Shown: positions 21,668 through 29,190 of the stretch, in pieces | Position numbering within the stretch: the stretch's first letter is position 1 | Layout: the number at the start of each line of letters is the position of its first letter | Assembly: GCF_032341175.1 (NCBI RefSeq) | Contig: NZ_CP135435.1 | Location: 3,038,001-3,102,000, forward strand | Direction: 5' to 3' | DNA length: 64,000 nucleotides | Source of the DNA: Bacillus sp. DTU_2020_1000418_1_SI_GHA_SEK_038 | GTDB lineage: Bacteria > Bacillota > Bacilli > Bacillales > Cytobacillaceae | The notes under the pieces: model-generated | The model's input: the letters and a program-made list of their open reading frames with translations, nothing else | What the model was told of the DNA's origin: nothing | The model's database searches: none | Program-made: the position numbers and the translations under genes

Positions 21668-22391
21668 CATCTTTGTATGTTCCTATTGTAATGACTGAGT
21701 GTCCCGTCAGAGCTGCTCGCACAGCAATTTTTGCCGTTTCCGCATCTCTTATTTCCCCAACCATAATAATGTCTGGGTCATGCCTTAAGATAGCCTTTAA
21801 TCCAGCAGCATAAGAAACACCCGCCTTTTCATTCACTTGTACTTGGAGAACCATATCATGTTCTTTTTCAATTGGGTCTTCTAGCGTAATAACATTGCGA
21901 TTAAACATGTGAGAGGTTTCGTTCAAAAGGGAATAAAGAGTAGTGGTCTTACCTGATCCGGTCGGCCCTGTGAATATGATTAAGCCGTGGGCATGTTTGA
22001 GTAAGGCAAGCATTTTACGGGTCATGGCTGGAAATAAGGAAATTTGAAAAAAAGGGATCTGCTCTTGCTGAGGAAGGATTCGAATAACAAGGCTTTCGTT
22101 GTGGCTGGATGGCAGAGTGGAGAATCGCAAGCCAATTACTTTTCCATCAATAACGTATGAGTAGGCTCCGCTTTGTGGACGTCTTTTTTCGCCAATATCC
22201 ATCGATGCGGTGAATTTAAAATGGGAGATCAGTCTGTCGCATTCTTCTTTAGGGAGATAGAGTCTTGGTACAAGTTTATTTGCGAGGCGCCATTGAATGA
22301 GTGTATCTTGTCTGCGGGGGACAATATGAATGTCTGAGGCTTGATTACGAACTGCATCCTTAATAACTTTTTCTGCTAATTTTTCAATCAT
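21660..22391 (-). pseudogene. comGA: comGA, competence pseudopilus ATPase, cut by prophage
   Basis: The frame (243 codons) is a GspE/PilB-family traffic ATPase: N-domain NQASDIHIVPRR, Walker A GPTGSGKTTT near 142-151, Asp box ITLEDPIE near 168-175, Walker B DPDIIMVGEIRD near 205-216. After TGHSVIT (about residue 235) the expected His box and C-terminal domain (some 110 residues, including the Cys region known from B. subtilis ComGA) are replaced by phage-derived GTYKDVK and a stop. ComGA powers assembly of the DNA-uptake pseudopilus. The lost His box is needed for catalysis in this family. An ATG at 22391 is the best start. Confidence 0.93.
21668..21710. other. Attachment site attR (phage-comGA junction)
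   Basis: Left of about 21686 the sequence belongs to the phage; right of about 21692 it encodes the conserved ComGA peptide ALTGHSVIT on the minus strand. The crossover should fall within 21684-21695 (TATTGTAATGAC). The core dinucleotide cannot be fixed without attL or an uninterrupted relative. Confidence 0.7.
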
Positions 22392-22456
22392 GTTCAACTG
22401 AACATCACACCACCTTATAAAATTTAGAATTGTCACTAAAGACTATATTCGACCTT

Positions 22457-22485
22457 ATTATATATTTTCCTTTAATTTTTGACAA
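22457..22485 (-). promoter_or_regulatory. comGA promoter
   Basis: Minus-strand TTGTCA (22480-22485), a 17-base spacer, TATAAT (22457-22462), about 66 bases before the ATG. It is intact although the gene is cut, so transcription would enter the prophage. Confidence 0.75.
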
Positions 22486-22514
22486 ACTTTTCGCATGAAT
22501 AAAATAAAATTTCT
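22486..22514 (-). promoter_or_regulatory. Candidate ComK site
   Basis: Minus strand GAAATTTTATTTT (AT box A4-N5-T4 with one mismatch) at 22501-22513, and AAAAGTTTG about 22 bases closer to the promoter. The pair just upstream of the comGA -35 is where the B. subtilis K-box sits. The second box is poor. Confidence 0.45.
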
Positions 22515-22624
22515 TACACTAATAGATATACCTCAATTCCCAAAGACCATTTTTACCCATAAATTGCGGCCAAGAAAAAGTCATGGATATTTGTGAACAT
22601 TTTATAAACTTATAGTGAATACAG

Positions 22625-22652
22625 TGTTAACTCTAAAAAACTGTATTATAAT
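22625..22652 (+). promoter_or_regulatory. Promoter of the 22683 regulator gene
   Basis: TGTTAA, a 16-base spacer, TATAAT at 22647-22652, about 30 bases before the GTG start. Confidence 0.55.
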
Positions 22653-22682
22653 GGGATCAATATAGTTCTGAGGTGAGCTTAC

Positions 22683-23384
22683 GTGGAACAAACTTTAAAA
22701 ATTACAAATGTTTTATCAGATCCAACACGTTATTATATTTATCAATACATTACGCAAAGGCATAAGGAAGTAACTGTCCAGGAAATTGCAGATAATTTTA
22801 ATATTCATCCAAACGTAGCCAGGCTCCATCTTTCAAAGCTAGAGGATGTAAATATGCTTGCTTCTGAGACGCAAAAAACAGGAAAAGGCGGGCGGCCAAG
22901 CAGACTTTATCGTTTATCAGATGATGTAATTCAGCTTCATTTTCCGTATCGAGATTATCAGCTTCTATCAAAGATTGCTATGCAATCATTGCTTTCGCTT
23001 GGTGAAGCAGCTAAACAGGCATTATATGATACAGGCAAAAGATTTGGACAAGAATTAATCGAGCAAGAAACGAGCCGTCCTGCTCAATTTAATGAATCAC
23101 TTTCGTTCGAACAAAAATTAAATATTATTAAAAATGCAGCTATCATGTCAGGCTTCCATCCTGAGTTTGAGGCCAATGAAGAAGAATCAAAAATATATTT
23201 TCAGATCTTCAACTGCCCATTTAAAGAAGTAGCAGAAGACTTTTCCGAGTCCGTTTGCAATATGCATGCTGAGTTCCTTAAGGGGATGTTTGAAGCATTA
23301 TTTGATTCTGTAGAATTAGTTGAACGAGCAAATATGCTAAATGGCTGTGAGTCATGTTCTTATCATGCAATTGTTACAAAATAA
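22683..23384 (+). CDS. ArsR-like winged-helix regulator
   Basis: 233 residues from GTG behind GAGGTGAG. N-terminal winged helix (ITNVLSDPTRYYIYQYITQR, VTVQEIADNFNIHPNVARLH, GKGGRPSRLYRLS; residues 5-80) of the group found with Cys-rich sensor domains. The C-terminal part has Cys residues at FNCPFKEVAEDFSESVCNMH and MLNGCESCSYH, which could bind metal or a cluster. It is conserved near comGA in several Bacillus relatives as I recall, but its targets are not known to me. Transcribed divergently from comG. Confidence 0.75.
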   Translation: MEQTLKITNVLSDPTRYYIYQYITQRHKEVTVQEIADNFNIHPNVARLHLSKLEDVNMLASETQKTGKGGRPSRLYRLSDDVIQLHFPYRDYQLLSKIAMQSLLSLGEAAKQALYDTGKRFGQELIEQETSRPAQFNESLSFEQKLNIIKNAAIMSGFHPEFEANEEESKIYFQIFNCPFKEVAEDFSESVCNMHAEFLKGMFEALFDSVELVERANMLNGCESCSYHAIVTK

Positions 23385-23540
23385 TGAACTGTTAGTTCGA
23401 GGGGGTATTGGATGCGTGATCCCGCCGCGCTCCGCCTTCAGCTTCGTTAAACAATATTCATAAAGAGTGGTTTACTTTTAAGTTGGGAATAACTTATAAT
23501 ATGTAATGATGTACTTGTAATGGTAAAAGGAGGGATACAT

Positions 23541-23786
23541 ATGGATCGTATGTACAGAGTATTAGGATTCTGGACAGGGATTTTTGCAGTTATGTTCTTC
23601 GTAGGCGACATGTATACAACATCTTTAATCTTCTTTGGCCAAACAGGATTTTTCCTGCTATTAAGCTACTTAAAGCTTTCAGAGCGTATGTATATGTATG
23701 TTTTTGCCGCATATTTAACAGTGTTCTTTGTTGGCTTCACATACTGGTCAACGTTCATGATGACTCCGGGTGTAAGCGGTCATTAA
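23541..23786 (+). CDS. yqgY: DUF2626 membrane protein (YqgY-like)
   Basis: 81 residues with three hydrophobic helices (RVLGFWTGIFAVMFFVG, LIFFGQTGFFLLLSYL, AAYLTVFFVGFTYWS). The ATG at 23541 is preceded by AAAGGAGGG. A promoter TTTACT, 18 bases, TATAAT lies just upstream (about 23472-23500). It matches the B. subtilis YqgY family. Function unknown. Confidence 0.82.
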   Translation: MDRMYRVLGFWTGIFAVMFFVGDMYTTSLIFFGQTGFFLLLSYLKLSERMYMYVFAAYLTVFFVGFTYWSTFMMTPGVSGH

Positions 23787-23804
23787 GAAATATACCTACA
23801 TAAT

Positions 23805-23832
23805 AAAAAAGCGATGCGTGCATCGCTTTTTT
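23805..23832. terminator. Bidirectional terminator
   Basis: AAAAAAGCGATGC-GT-GCATCGCTTTTTT, a symmetric stem between the convergent yqgY and methyltransferase genes. Confidence 0.9.
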
Positions 23833-24895
23833 ATTTTATCCCTTTTTTCTGCAAAATGACATGAAATGATCCGCTAATTCCTGATGGCATGATGAGGCTT
23901 CGGATCGCTCTATTTCTTTTGCTTACTTCTGAAAATGGATCAGGGTCATAATGATTTTGCAAATCATCTAATATGCCTGTTTCTAATAAAAATTCATCCT
24001 GTCTCCATTTCTGTTGAAAGGCTAATCCCAATTGATCCCCAATTCTGATAAGAGAATCAAAATGAACATGACTTGTAATATCCATCTCTCCTGGATGCAC
24101 GAGGACATGATTAAATTGCTGATGCTGATAATATCCTCGAAGACTGCCATCTCTTCTTCCTTGTTCCAGCCACTCTTCGTTCGTATAACCGTAGTCAACA
24201 GTGAGAACCAATCCTTTTGAAAGCGCAGTGGCTATGCTGCCGATGATCTCCTCCATTAATAATGGAATTTCAATTCTTTGGTTATTTTTTAATTTCAATC
24301 CGCTGCTCTTTATAAAGTTCATTATTTTCTCATTCTCCAATGGTACAGCTATTTCGACAAATTGATCATCGTTTAAGCCAACCATCAGCTCCATTAATTG
24401 TCCACTGTGGTTTTCAACAACATGAACAGGAAGAGCATCATACAACTCGTTTGAAAAGATTAAACCCTCAAATGGATTAATTTCGTCTAAACTTTCAATT
24501 TGTTTCACGTAGTCGTTAAAGTCAAGCACATCTTGCTGCACCTTGCGATGATACGGACTTGCTTCCAAAATATAATAATGAATCGGGACCGATGAAAGAT
24601 GGTTCCATTCATCAATAAATGCTTTTGCAAATCGGCCAGTTCCTGCTCCAATTTCACATATTGCAGGAGCAAGCTTCAATTGAGTCATTTGCTTAAAATA
24701 CCATTTGGCAATGGATCTTCCGTAAATATCTGATATATTGCTTGTTGTAATAAAATCCCCTGTCCGGCCAATTTTCTCTTTATCTCTCATATAATAGCCG
24801 AACTCAGGATGATATAGTGCCATTTCGATATAATCCGCATATGTAATCCTTTTTAGTGGATGGTTTAAAATAAACTTTTTTAAAAAACTTATCAT
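23831..24895 (-). CDS. SAM-dependent methyltransferase, MidA/NDUFAF7-like
   Basis: 354 residues. The start is helix-rich (ITYADYIEMALYHPEFGYYM), the SAM-binding motif is CEIGAGTGRFAKAF, and EGLIFSNELYDALPVHVV fits the DUF185 group. In mitochondria the relative methylates an arginine of complex I; bacterial members are poorly known. The ATG has AAGGAG upstream. It is in the minus-strand series but separated from yqgX by 175 bases. Confidence 0.85.
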   Translation of the reverse strand: MISFLKKFILNHPLKRITYADYIEMALYHPEFGYYMRDKEKIGRTGDFITTSNISDIYGRSIAKWYFKQMTQLKLAPAICEIGAGTGRFAKAFIDEWNHLSSVPIHYYILEASPYHRKVQQDVLDFNDYVKQIESLDEINPFEGLIFSNELYDALPVHVVENHSGQLMELMVGLNDDQFVEIAVPLENEKIMNFIKSSGLKLKNNQRIEIPLLMEEIIGSIATALSKGLVLTVDYGYTNEEWLEQGRRDGSLRGYYQHQQFNHVLVHPGEMDITSHVHFDSLIRIGDQLGLAFQQKWRQDEFLLETGILDDLQNHYDPDPFSEVSKRNRAIRSLIMPSGISGSFHVILQKKGIK

Positions 24896-25004
24896 ATATG
24901 CTCCTTTTTTGAGTTAACACTATTGACATGGTGATAACTTTATTATATTGTAGATTAAGTAGCTTAACTATATCCCCTCCCATTATATGAATAGAACATC
25001 CCCC

Positions 25005-25036
25005 AGAAAGCCCTTCTCTTTTGAGAAGGGCTTTCT
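25005..25036. other. Perfect 14-bp hairpin between yqgX and the methyltransferase gene
   Basis: AGAAAGCCCTTCTC-TTTT-GAGAAGGGCTTTCT. On the minus strand it is followed by GGGGG, not a U-tract; on the plus strand by TATTTAAT. It could be a terminator on the plus strand or an RNA element in the yqgX 3' region. Confidence 0.6.
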
Positions 25037-25069
25037 TATTTAATAGCCACCTTTTCACAATACAAATCT

Positions 25070-25705
25070 TTAAAAGCCATTTAAAAATGGGTTCGTATCC
25101 ATTTCTTGCCCGATTGTAGTTGCAGGTCCGTGCCCTGGAAGAACAATCGTTTCTTCTGGCAGTACTAATAATTTATTATGTATGCTATTTAATAACTGCT
25201 GATGATTTCCACCAGGCAAGTCGGTTCGCCCTATGCTTCCATAAAACAATGCGTCACCGGCAATGACTAAGCCTGAATCCTTCATATATATGGAGATACT
25301 CCCCGGTGAATGTCCTGGAGTCTCATAAATTTGGAAGGTAAAATCCCCAATCGTGATCTCTTGTTCATTATTGATAATGGTATCCGCAGGCTTGCCGCTA
25401 ATATTCGGTATCATATCATATTTTGAGGAACCATTTAAAGCTGGGTCAAGGAGCCAATCAGCCTCTTTTTCATGAATATATACCGGGATATTGTATTCAT
25501 CTCTAATATCATCAACTGCTCCAATATGGTCAAAGTGAGCATGGGTAAGAATTATCGCAAGCGGCTTTAAATTCGCTTTCTTAATATGGCTGCTTAACTT
25601 TTCACTTTCCTCGCCTGGATCAAATATTAAGCATGTGTTATTATCCTTTGACAATATGTAGCAATTCGTTTGTAATGGACCTAGTGGAAGCTGATTCCAT
25701 TCCAA
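25070..25705 (-). CDS. yqgX: MBL-fold metallo-hydrolase (YqgX)
   Basis: 211 residues of glyoxalase-II-like metallo-beta-lactamase fold. The metal motif THAHFDHIGAVDD (H-x-H-x-D-H) is near residue 60, with further His in YETPGHSPGSISIY and in VLPGHGPAT. It probably hydrolyses a thioester, perhaps S-lactoyl-bacillithiol. The TTG at 25705 has GGAGGTG six bases upstream; the ORF to 25720 would use the ribosome binding site as coding. Confidence 0.88.
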   Translation of the reverse strand: MEWNQLPLGPLQTNCYILSKDNNTCLIFDPGEESEKLSSHIKKANLKPLAIILTHAHFDHIGAVDDIRDEYNIPVYIHEKEADWLLDPALNGSSKYDMIPNISGKPADTIINNEQEITIGDFTFQIYETPGHSPGSISIYMKDSGLVIAGDALFYGSIGRTDLPGGNHQQLLNSIHNKLLVLPEETIVLPGHGPATTIGQEMDTNPFLNGF

Positions 25706-25815
25706 TATTAACACCTCCAAAAGCTTATGCTAGCCTCTATTCTACACTATCTGGATTGAACAATTAAAGGAAACGGCTTTAAAAATATCCAAGCAATCCT
25801 AAAAAGGAGAAGAAA

Positions 25816-26301
25816 ATGAACATAGTTTATGCAGTTGAAGCAAATAGTATTATTGAAGAAGTGCCTGAATTTAAGGCTCTTGTCCTTAGTGACACAAATA
25901 TTATTGATTTTTTTGAATCAATTTATATATATGAATCAGAAAGTGATGCTGTAGAATCGAAGAATCTATTACTCGAAGCAGAGTTGTTTGAAAATCAATT
26001 TGAGCTTATACTGACCAGCCATGGAGTACCTGGAGAAACCTTTACAGATTTTGGATTCATCACAAGCACTCGTACATTTCTCTTAAAAGAAATGGTCTGT
26101 GTATTCTCAATATGCGTTGGTGCAAAGGAAGAGATTGAAATGGCACTATTTCAGCTTGAGGAGCACTTGATTTTTAAAACGGTGAATGAAGAGGCTGATA
26201 TTTTTTTCGTGGAAAAGCACTTAAAAGAATTAGTAAAAGGGATAGCCAATGCTTATGACATAGAAGTGTCATTTTTTGAACTCGACAAACAGAGGAAATA
26301 A
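25816..26301 (+). CDS. Unrecognised 161-residue acidic protein
   Basis: An ATG behind AAAAAGGAGAAG. The product is acidic, alpha/beta, with no signal or membrane segment (MNIVYAVEANSIIEEVPEFK, FESIYIYESESDAVESKNLL, LLKEMVCVFSICVGAKEEIE). It holds two Cys, 90s region. It occupies the place of yqgV in B. subtilis but is longer and does not look like the thiamine-binding MTH1187 group. I know no family for it. Confidence 0.7.
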   Translation: MNIVYAVEANSIIEEVPEFKALVLSDTNIIDFFESIYIYESESDAVESKNLLLEAELFENQFELILTSHGVPGETFTDFGFITSTRTFLLKEMVCVFSICVGAKEEIEMALFQLEEHLIFKTVNEEADIFFVEKHLKELVKGIANAYDIEVSFFELDKQRK

Positions 26302-26415
26302 ATATAAAATATAATACGAGTGTAAAAATAGATTACATACAAGTTTTATTAAAAAGTTTTTCTTAATTACGAGGCATTTGCCTGCTGATGATTATTAAAA
26401 AGGGGGCTATTTATT

Positions 26416-26589
26416 ATGGGACTAGTTATTATTTTTGCATTGGTTGCTGTCCTTGCAGCTATCGGTACATTAAGTGCGCTTAAGAACAAAAATGTTCTTG
26501 GTATCGTTTTCGGTGCTGGCTCATTTGTTGTTTTCGGCGGATTTGCTCTATTAACACTAATTAACAGTGGTTACCCTGCTGTGCATTAA
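26416..26589 (+). CDS. yqgW: DUF2759 small membrane protein (YqgW-like)
   Basis: 57 residues starting MGLVIIFALVAVLAA, with two hydrophobic helices separated by LKNKNVLG, ending NSGYPAVH. The pattern fits the DUF2759 family typified by YqgW. It was too short for the standard cutoff. The AAGGGGG about 10 bases upstream is good. Function unknown. Confidence 0.8.
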   Translation: MGLVIIFALVAVLAAIGTLSALKNKNVLGIVFGAGSFVVFGGFALLTLINSGYPAVH

Positions 26590-26596
26590 TTTTTCA

Positions 26597-26631
26597 AAAA
26601 AAGACTGTCCGTATAAATGGACAGTCTTTTT
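26597..26631. terminator. Bidirectional terminator
   Basis: AAAAAGACTGTCC-loop-GGACAGTCTTTTT between convergent yqgW and the YqgU-like lipoprotein gene. Confidence 0.9.
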
Positions 26632-26637
26632 GATTTC

Positions 26638-27783
26638 TTAATTGTCCTTAACGAGCGGAATGATTGTTTTTGTTTCTAAATTAATCAGCTTTTCATAATA
26701 AAACCCATATAAGCATTTATCTCCGCTTGGAGCACAGCTTAAAGGCTCATTCTTCATGTTATCTATAATCACTTTTTTATCCTCATTGACAAGATTAAAT
26801 GCAATAAGCTGAAATCCGGTGTCATACATATCCATCTCAGTACTGAAAAGAGGCTGGAATGAAAAAAAGCGATGATTTTGATCAAAGTCAAAGTATGGAA
26901 CAAGCCAGTCGGCATAACGGGTTAAGTGCGGTACAGAAATGGATGCAAGCTTCTGAAGGTCCTTTGAGAAAAATGTGTATTCTGCTTCATTGCTATTTTC
27001 TGGGCTGACCGAAATGGTCATCAATAAATCTTTTATAGCCTTGATATAATATATCTCATTAAACAATGTTTCTTCACTCAGCTCTGTTATTTTTCTTTTG
27101 ATGAGAGGAGCGAAGAGAGAGAGATCATTTTGACCCCAATTTAAGTAAATAATTTCATCTTTAGCCATCCAGTATAAGAATGGCTCATTATTTTCAATCT
27201 CCTCCAATGTCCTATCCTTTATTGATAATAGGTATATTGAATACTCCCAGTCCTCTGTAAATGACGAAATAAGGATTTTGTCCTCATCATAAGGATTCCA
27301 TTCGAAATTGAATTCAAAGGCACTTATCCGTTTATTCAAGACTTCTTTTCCCTTTGTATCGACAACCGTAATGATTCCTTCATATGAGTTTGGAGCGGAA
27401 TGAATTAATAGATTATTGCCGGAAGGACTAGCCTTCACCGATGAAACAGGTGCCTCGCTTTCAAAAATCAAATCGGTTTCACCTGTAAAGATATTATAGG
27501 TGTAAATATTTGTCCCAAGATCTACATTTGTCATATAAATAATCGTTTCATTATCTAACCAGCCATTTATTGAATTAAATTGACCGTTTTGAATAGGGAT
27601 GGGGGCTTGGACCTCATTTAACAAAAAAGATGGAGGAATCTCTGTTTTATGTAATGATTTGCTATGCTTTTGGTTTGGCTGTACCCCTATTTCTTTTTGG
27701 GGCTGACACCCAATTAATAAAAAGAGGAGGAAAAAACATAAAAAATAAAACAAAATGCCACTGCTTTTAATTTTTTTCAACAA
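26638..27783 (-). CDS. yqgU: Lipoprotein, YqgU-like beta-propeller
   Basis: 381 residues. A type II signal peptide ends in the lipobox LLIGC (Cys26), so the mature protein should be lipid-anchored outside the membrane. The body has repeated W/Y-containing blades (NGWLDNETIIYMTNVDLG, FNFEWNPYDEDKILISS, YADWLVPYFDFDQNHRFFSF) as in six-bladed propellers. The function of YqgU is unknown to me. The stop codon is next to the shared terminator. Confidence 0.82.
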   Translation of the reverse strand: MLKKIKSSGILFYFLCFFLLFLLIGCQPQKEIGVQPNQKHSKSLHKTEIPPSFLLNEVQAPIPIQNGQFNSINGWLDNETIIYMTNVDLGTNIYTYNIFTGETDLIFESEAPVSSVKASPSGNNLLIHSAPNSYEGIITVVDTKGKEVLNKRISAFEFNFEWNPYDEDKILISSFTEDWEYSIYLLSIKDRTLEEIENNEPFLYWMAKDEIIYLNWGQNDLSLFAPLIKRKITELSEETLFNEIYYIKAIKDLLMTISVSPENSNEAEYTFFSKDLQKLASISVPHLTRYADWLVPYFDFDQNHRFFSFQPLFSTEMDMYDTGFQLIAFNLVNEDKKVIIDNMKNEPLSCAPSGDKCLYGFYYEKLINLETKTIIPLVKDN

Positions 27784-27862
27784 ATCCCCCCCTTTTTCCC
27801 ATACATTGTAATACGGAATATGATTAGAAATGTTTCATATTAGCTGATTTTTATGAATAGGA

Positions 27863-27886
27863 AAAAGCCGAAAAACGGCTTTTATT
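27863..27886 (-). terminator. Terminator after yqgT
   Basis: Minus-strand AAAAGCCG-TTTTT-CGGCTTTT with a following U-tract, just downstream of the peptidase gene. Confidence 0.8.
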
Positions 27887-27904
27887 TAAATTTCTTCATT
27901 CATT

Positions 27905-29092
27905 TTACATGTATAAGGCTGCTAGGTAAATACCAAGCACTTCTTCAAATATTTCATCAAATTGGGATAAAGGCAAGGGGTTTATTCCCTTTCCGAGCTC
28001 AACGGTAAATCCTGGACGGCGGAATTCTTTAATGAACCAATCTTTATAGCCCGCATAGCTTTCAATATATTGAACTGACCTATATCCGCTCACTCTAGCA
28101 AACTCTCTCGCCAATACACTTGATTCTGGAGGTTCCATTCCTTCATACCCCCAATAAAATTCCTCGCCTTGTGTATGAAAGGCAAGCACACGGTTAAATT
28201 GTCTCGATCTCGTTAATTCGGCCATCGCAATGGCCTCAGGCTCTGTTAATGGGGCTGTACCCGGATAATCTCTCGGGGCTGGGGACTTTTCAGGAGATCT
28301 ATCCTTTTCAGTTTCCCATTTTGCAGGATATTGATCATTTAAATCAACACCTCGAATATTAGCTTTCCAGCCGCTGAAATCTGTACTGCCCCGATTGATT
28401 CCAATAACACGCTCTCTGACGTCCTCAGTAGGTCCATTGATAACTAAATTTACCCCATCCGCATTTACCATAGGAACAATGGAAAGATCCACTGACTCGT
28501 ATAACGGCATCGTCTGGAGTCCTCTTATCGGTTTTACATTTGTTAAGGATAATAGGAAATGGTTCAATAAAGACATTATTATACCCGATGTTATCCATTC
28601 ATTCGCATGAAAGGAAGCATTAAAATGCACCTTTTTCCTGCCTCTTCCTAAGCGAATCTCTTGAATCGGCTTCCCAAGTACAGTGTTGCCAATTGTGTTT
28701 ACCTTTATGAAGGGATAGATTGACTGTAAGCTCTGAATATCTTCTGATAGTGCCTCAAAGTTATAATTCCTTTTCCCATTTGCAACGGGAGTAATCACCC
28801 TAGATGGAATTAAAATGGTTTCTCCTGCTTGAAGTTGATTTGGGTTAGTTTTTGGGTTCAATAGAAGTAATGCATCAACGGAAAGATGTCTGGCTTTACT
28901 TAGTTTCCAATAGGTATCCCCAATCTTTATTTTATATGATACTGCTTTAAAGCCAGGAATTTGAATTTCCTGGCCTACGTTTAAGGAGTTTGGATTAACC
29001 GAAGGATTCGAATCTATTAATAAATTTAGAGGGACCATGAAAAGGCGGCTATAATACCATAGTGTATCTCCAGCACGTACTTTAACTTTCAT
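27905..29092 (-). CDS. yqgT: LysM and M14 peptidase (YqgT-like)
   Basis: 395 residues. Two LysM domains (KVRAGDTLWYYSRLFMVPLN at the start; YKIKIGDTYWKLSKARHLSV from about 50) bind peptidoglycan. An M14 zinc carboxypeptidase domain (about 110-395) has the Zn motif HANEW (His/Glu near 158-161), FHTQGEEFYWG, and FTVELGKG with the catalytic Glu. The family includes gamma-D-glutamyl-meso-diaminopimelate peptidases acting on spore or cell wall. No classical signal peptide is seen. A 15-bp hairpin overlaps its ribosome binding site. Confidence 0.88.
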   Translation of the reverse strand: MKVKVRAGDTLWYYSRLFMVPLNLLIDSNPSVNPNSLNVGQEIQIPGFKAVSYKIKIGDTYWKLSKARHLSVDALLLLNPKTNPNQLQAGETILIPSRVITPVANGKRNYNFEALSEDIQSLQSIYPFIKVNTIGNTVLGKPIQEIRLGRGRKKVHFNASFHANEWITSGIIMSLLNHFLLSLTNVKPIRGLQTMPLYESVDLSIVPMVNADGVNLVINGPTEDVRERVIGINRGSTDFSGWKANIRGVDLNDQYPAKWETEKDRSPEKSPAPRDYPGTAPLTEPEAIAMAELTRSRQFNRVLAFHTQGEEFYWGYEGMEPPESSVLAREFARVSGYRSVQYIESYAGYKDWFIKEFRRPGFTVELGKGINPLPLSQFDEIFEEVLGIYLAALYM

Positions 29093-29103
29093 TTTAACTA
29101 CCT

Positions 29104-29137
29104 CCCTTATCCATTCATTTTTATGAATGGATAAGGG
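29104..29137 (-). promoter_or_regulatory. 15-bp hairpin overlapping the yqgT ribosome binding site
   Basis: Perfect stem CCCTTATCCATTCAT/ATGAATGGATAAGGG with a 4-base loop. On the minus strand its end, ATAAGGG, runs straight into AGGTAG, so part of GGGAGG is paired. It could regulate translation or stop the upstream message. Confidence 0.6.
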
Positions 29138-29153
29138 AAAAAATGCAGGTGCA

Positions 29154-29187
29154 GTAAAAAAGCCTGCAATTATTTGCAGACTTTTTC
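29154..29187 (-). terminator. Terminator after yqgS
   Basis: Minus strand AAAAAGTCTGCAA-ATAA-TTGCAGGCTTTTTT, directly downstream of the LTA-synthase-like gene. Confidence 0.85.
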
Positions 29188-29190
29188 ACT

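Larger units (their letters stand above)
1..21690. mobile_element. Prophage (partial, right portion) inserted in comGA
   Basis: The block runs from a large serine integrase at the right end to portal and terminase genes at the left edge, so the left end of the element is outside the window. Integrase, a 50-residue gene and the repressor are on the plus strand. Almost all other genes are on the minus strand in overlapping clusters with ATGA or TAATG junctions. The gene order (repressor/cro, antirepressor, recombination, replication, late regulator, terminase, portal) is the usual one for a temperate siphophage of Gram-positive hosts. The right boundary is where the comGA reading frame loses homology, about 21685-21700. 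Replication genes resemble the SPP1 trio in order. No tail or capsid gene is visible, so morphology is inferred only. Confidence 0.95.

Noticed and set aside
21660..22436. comGA frame extended to 22436
   Set aside because: The first 15 codons do not resemble ComGA and lack a good start; the ATG at 22391 gives the expected N-terminus.
24804..25058. 84-codon minus-strand frame across the methyltransferase start
   Set aside because: It runs through the 14-bp hairpin and overlaps the gene start in another frame; no ribosome binding site and no protein-like composition.
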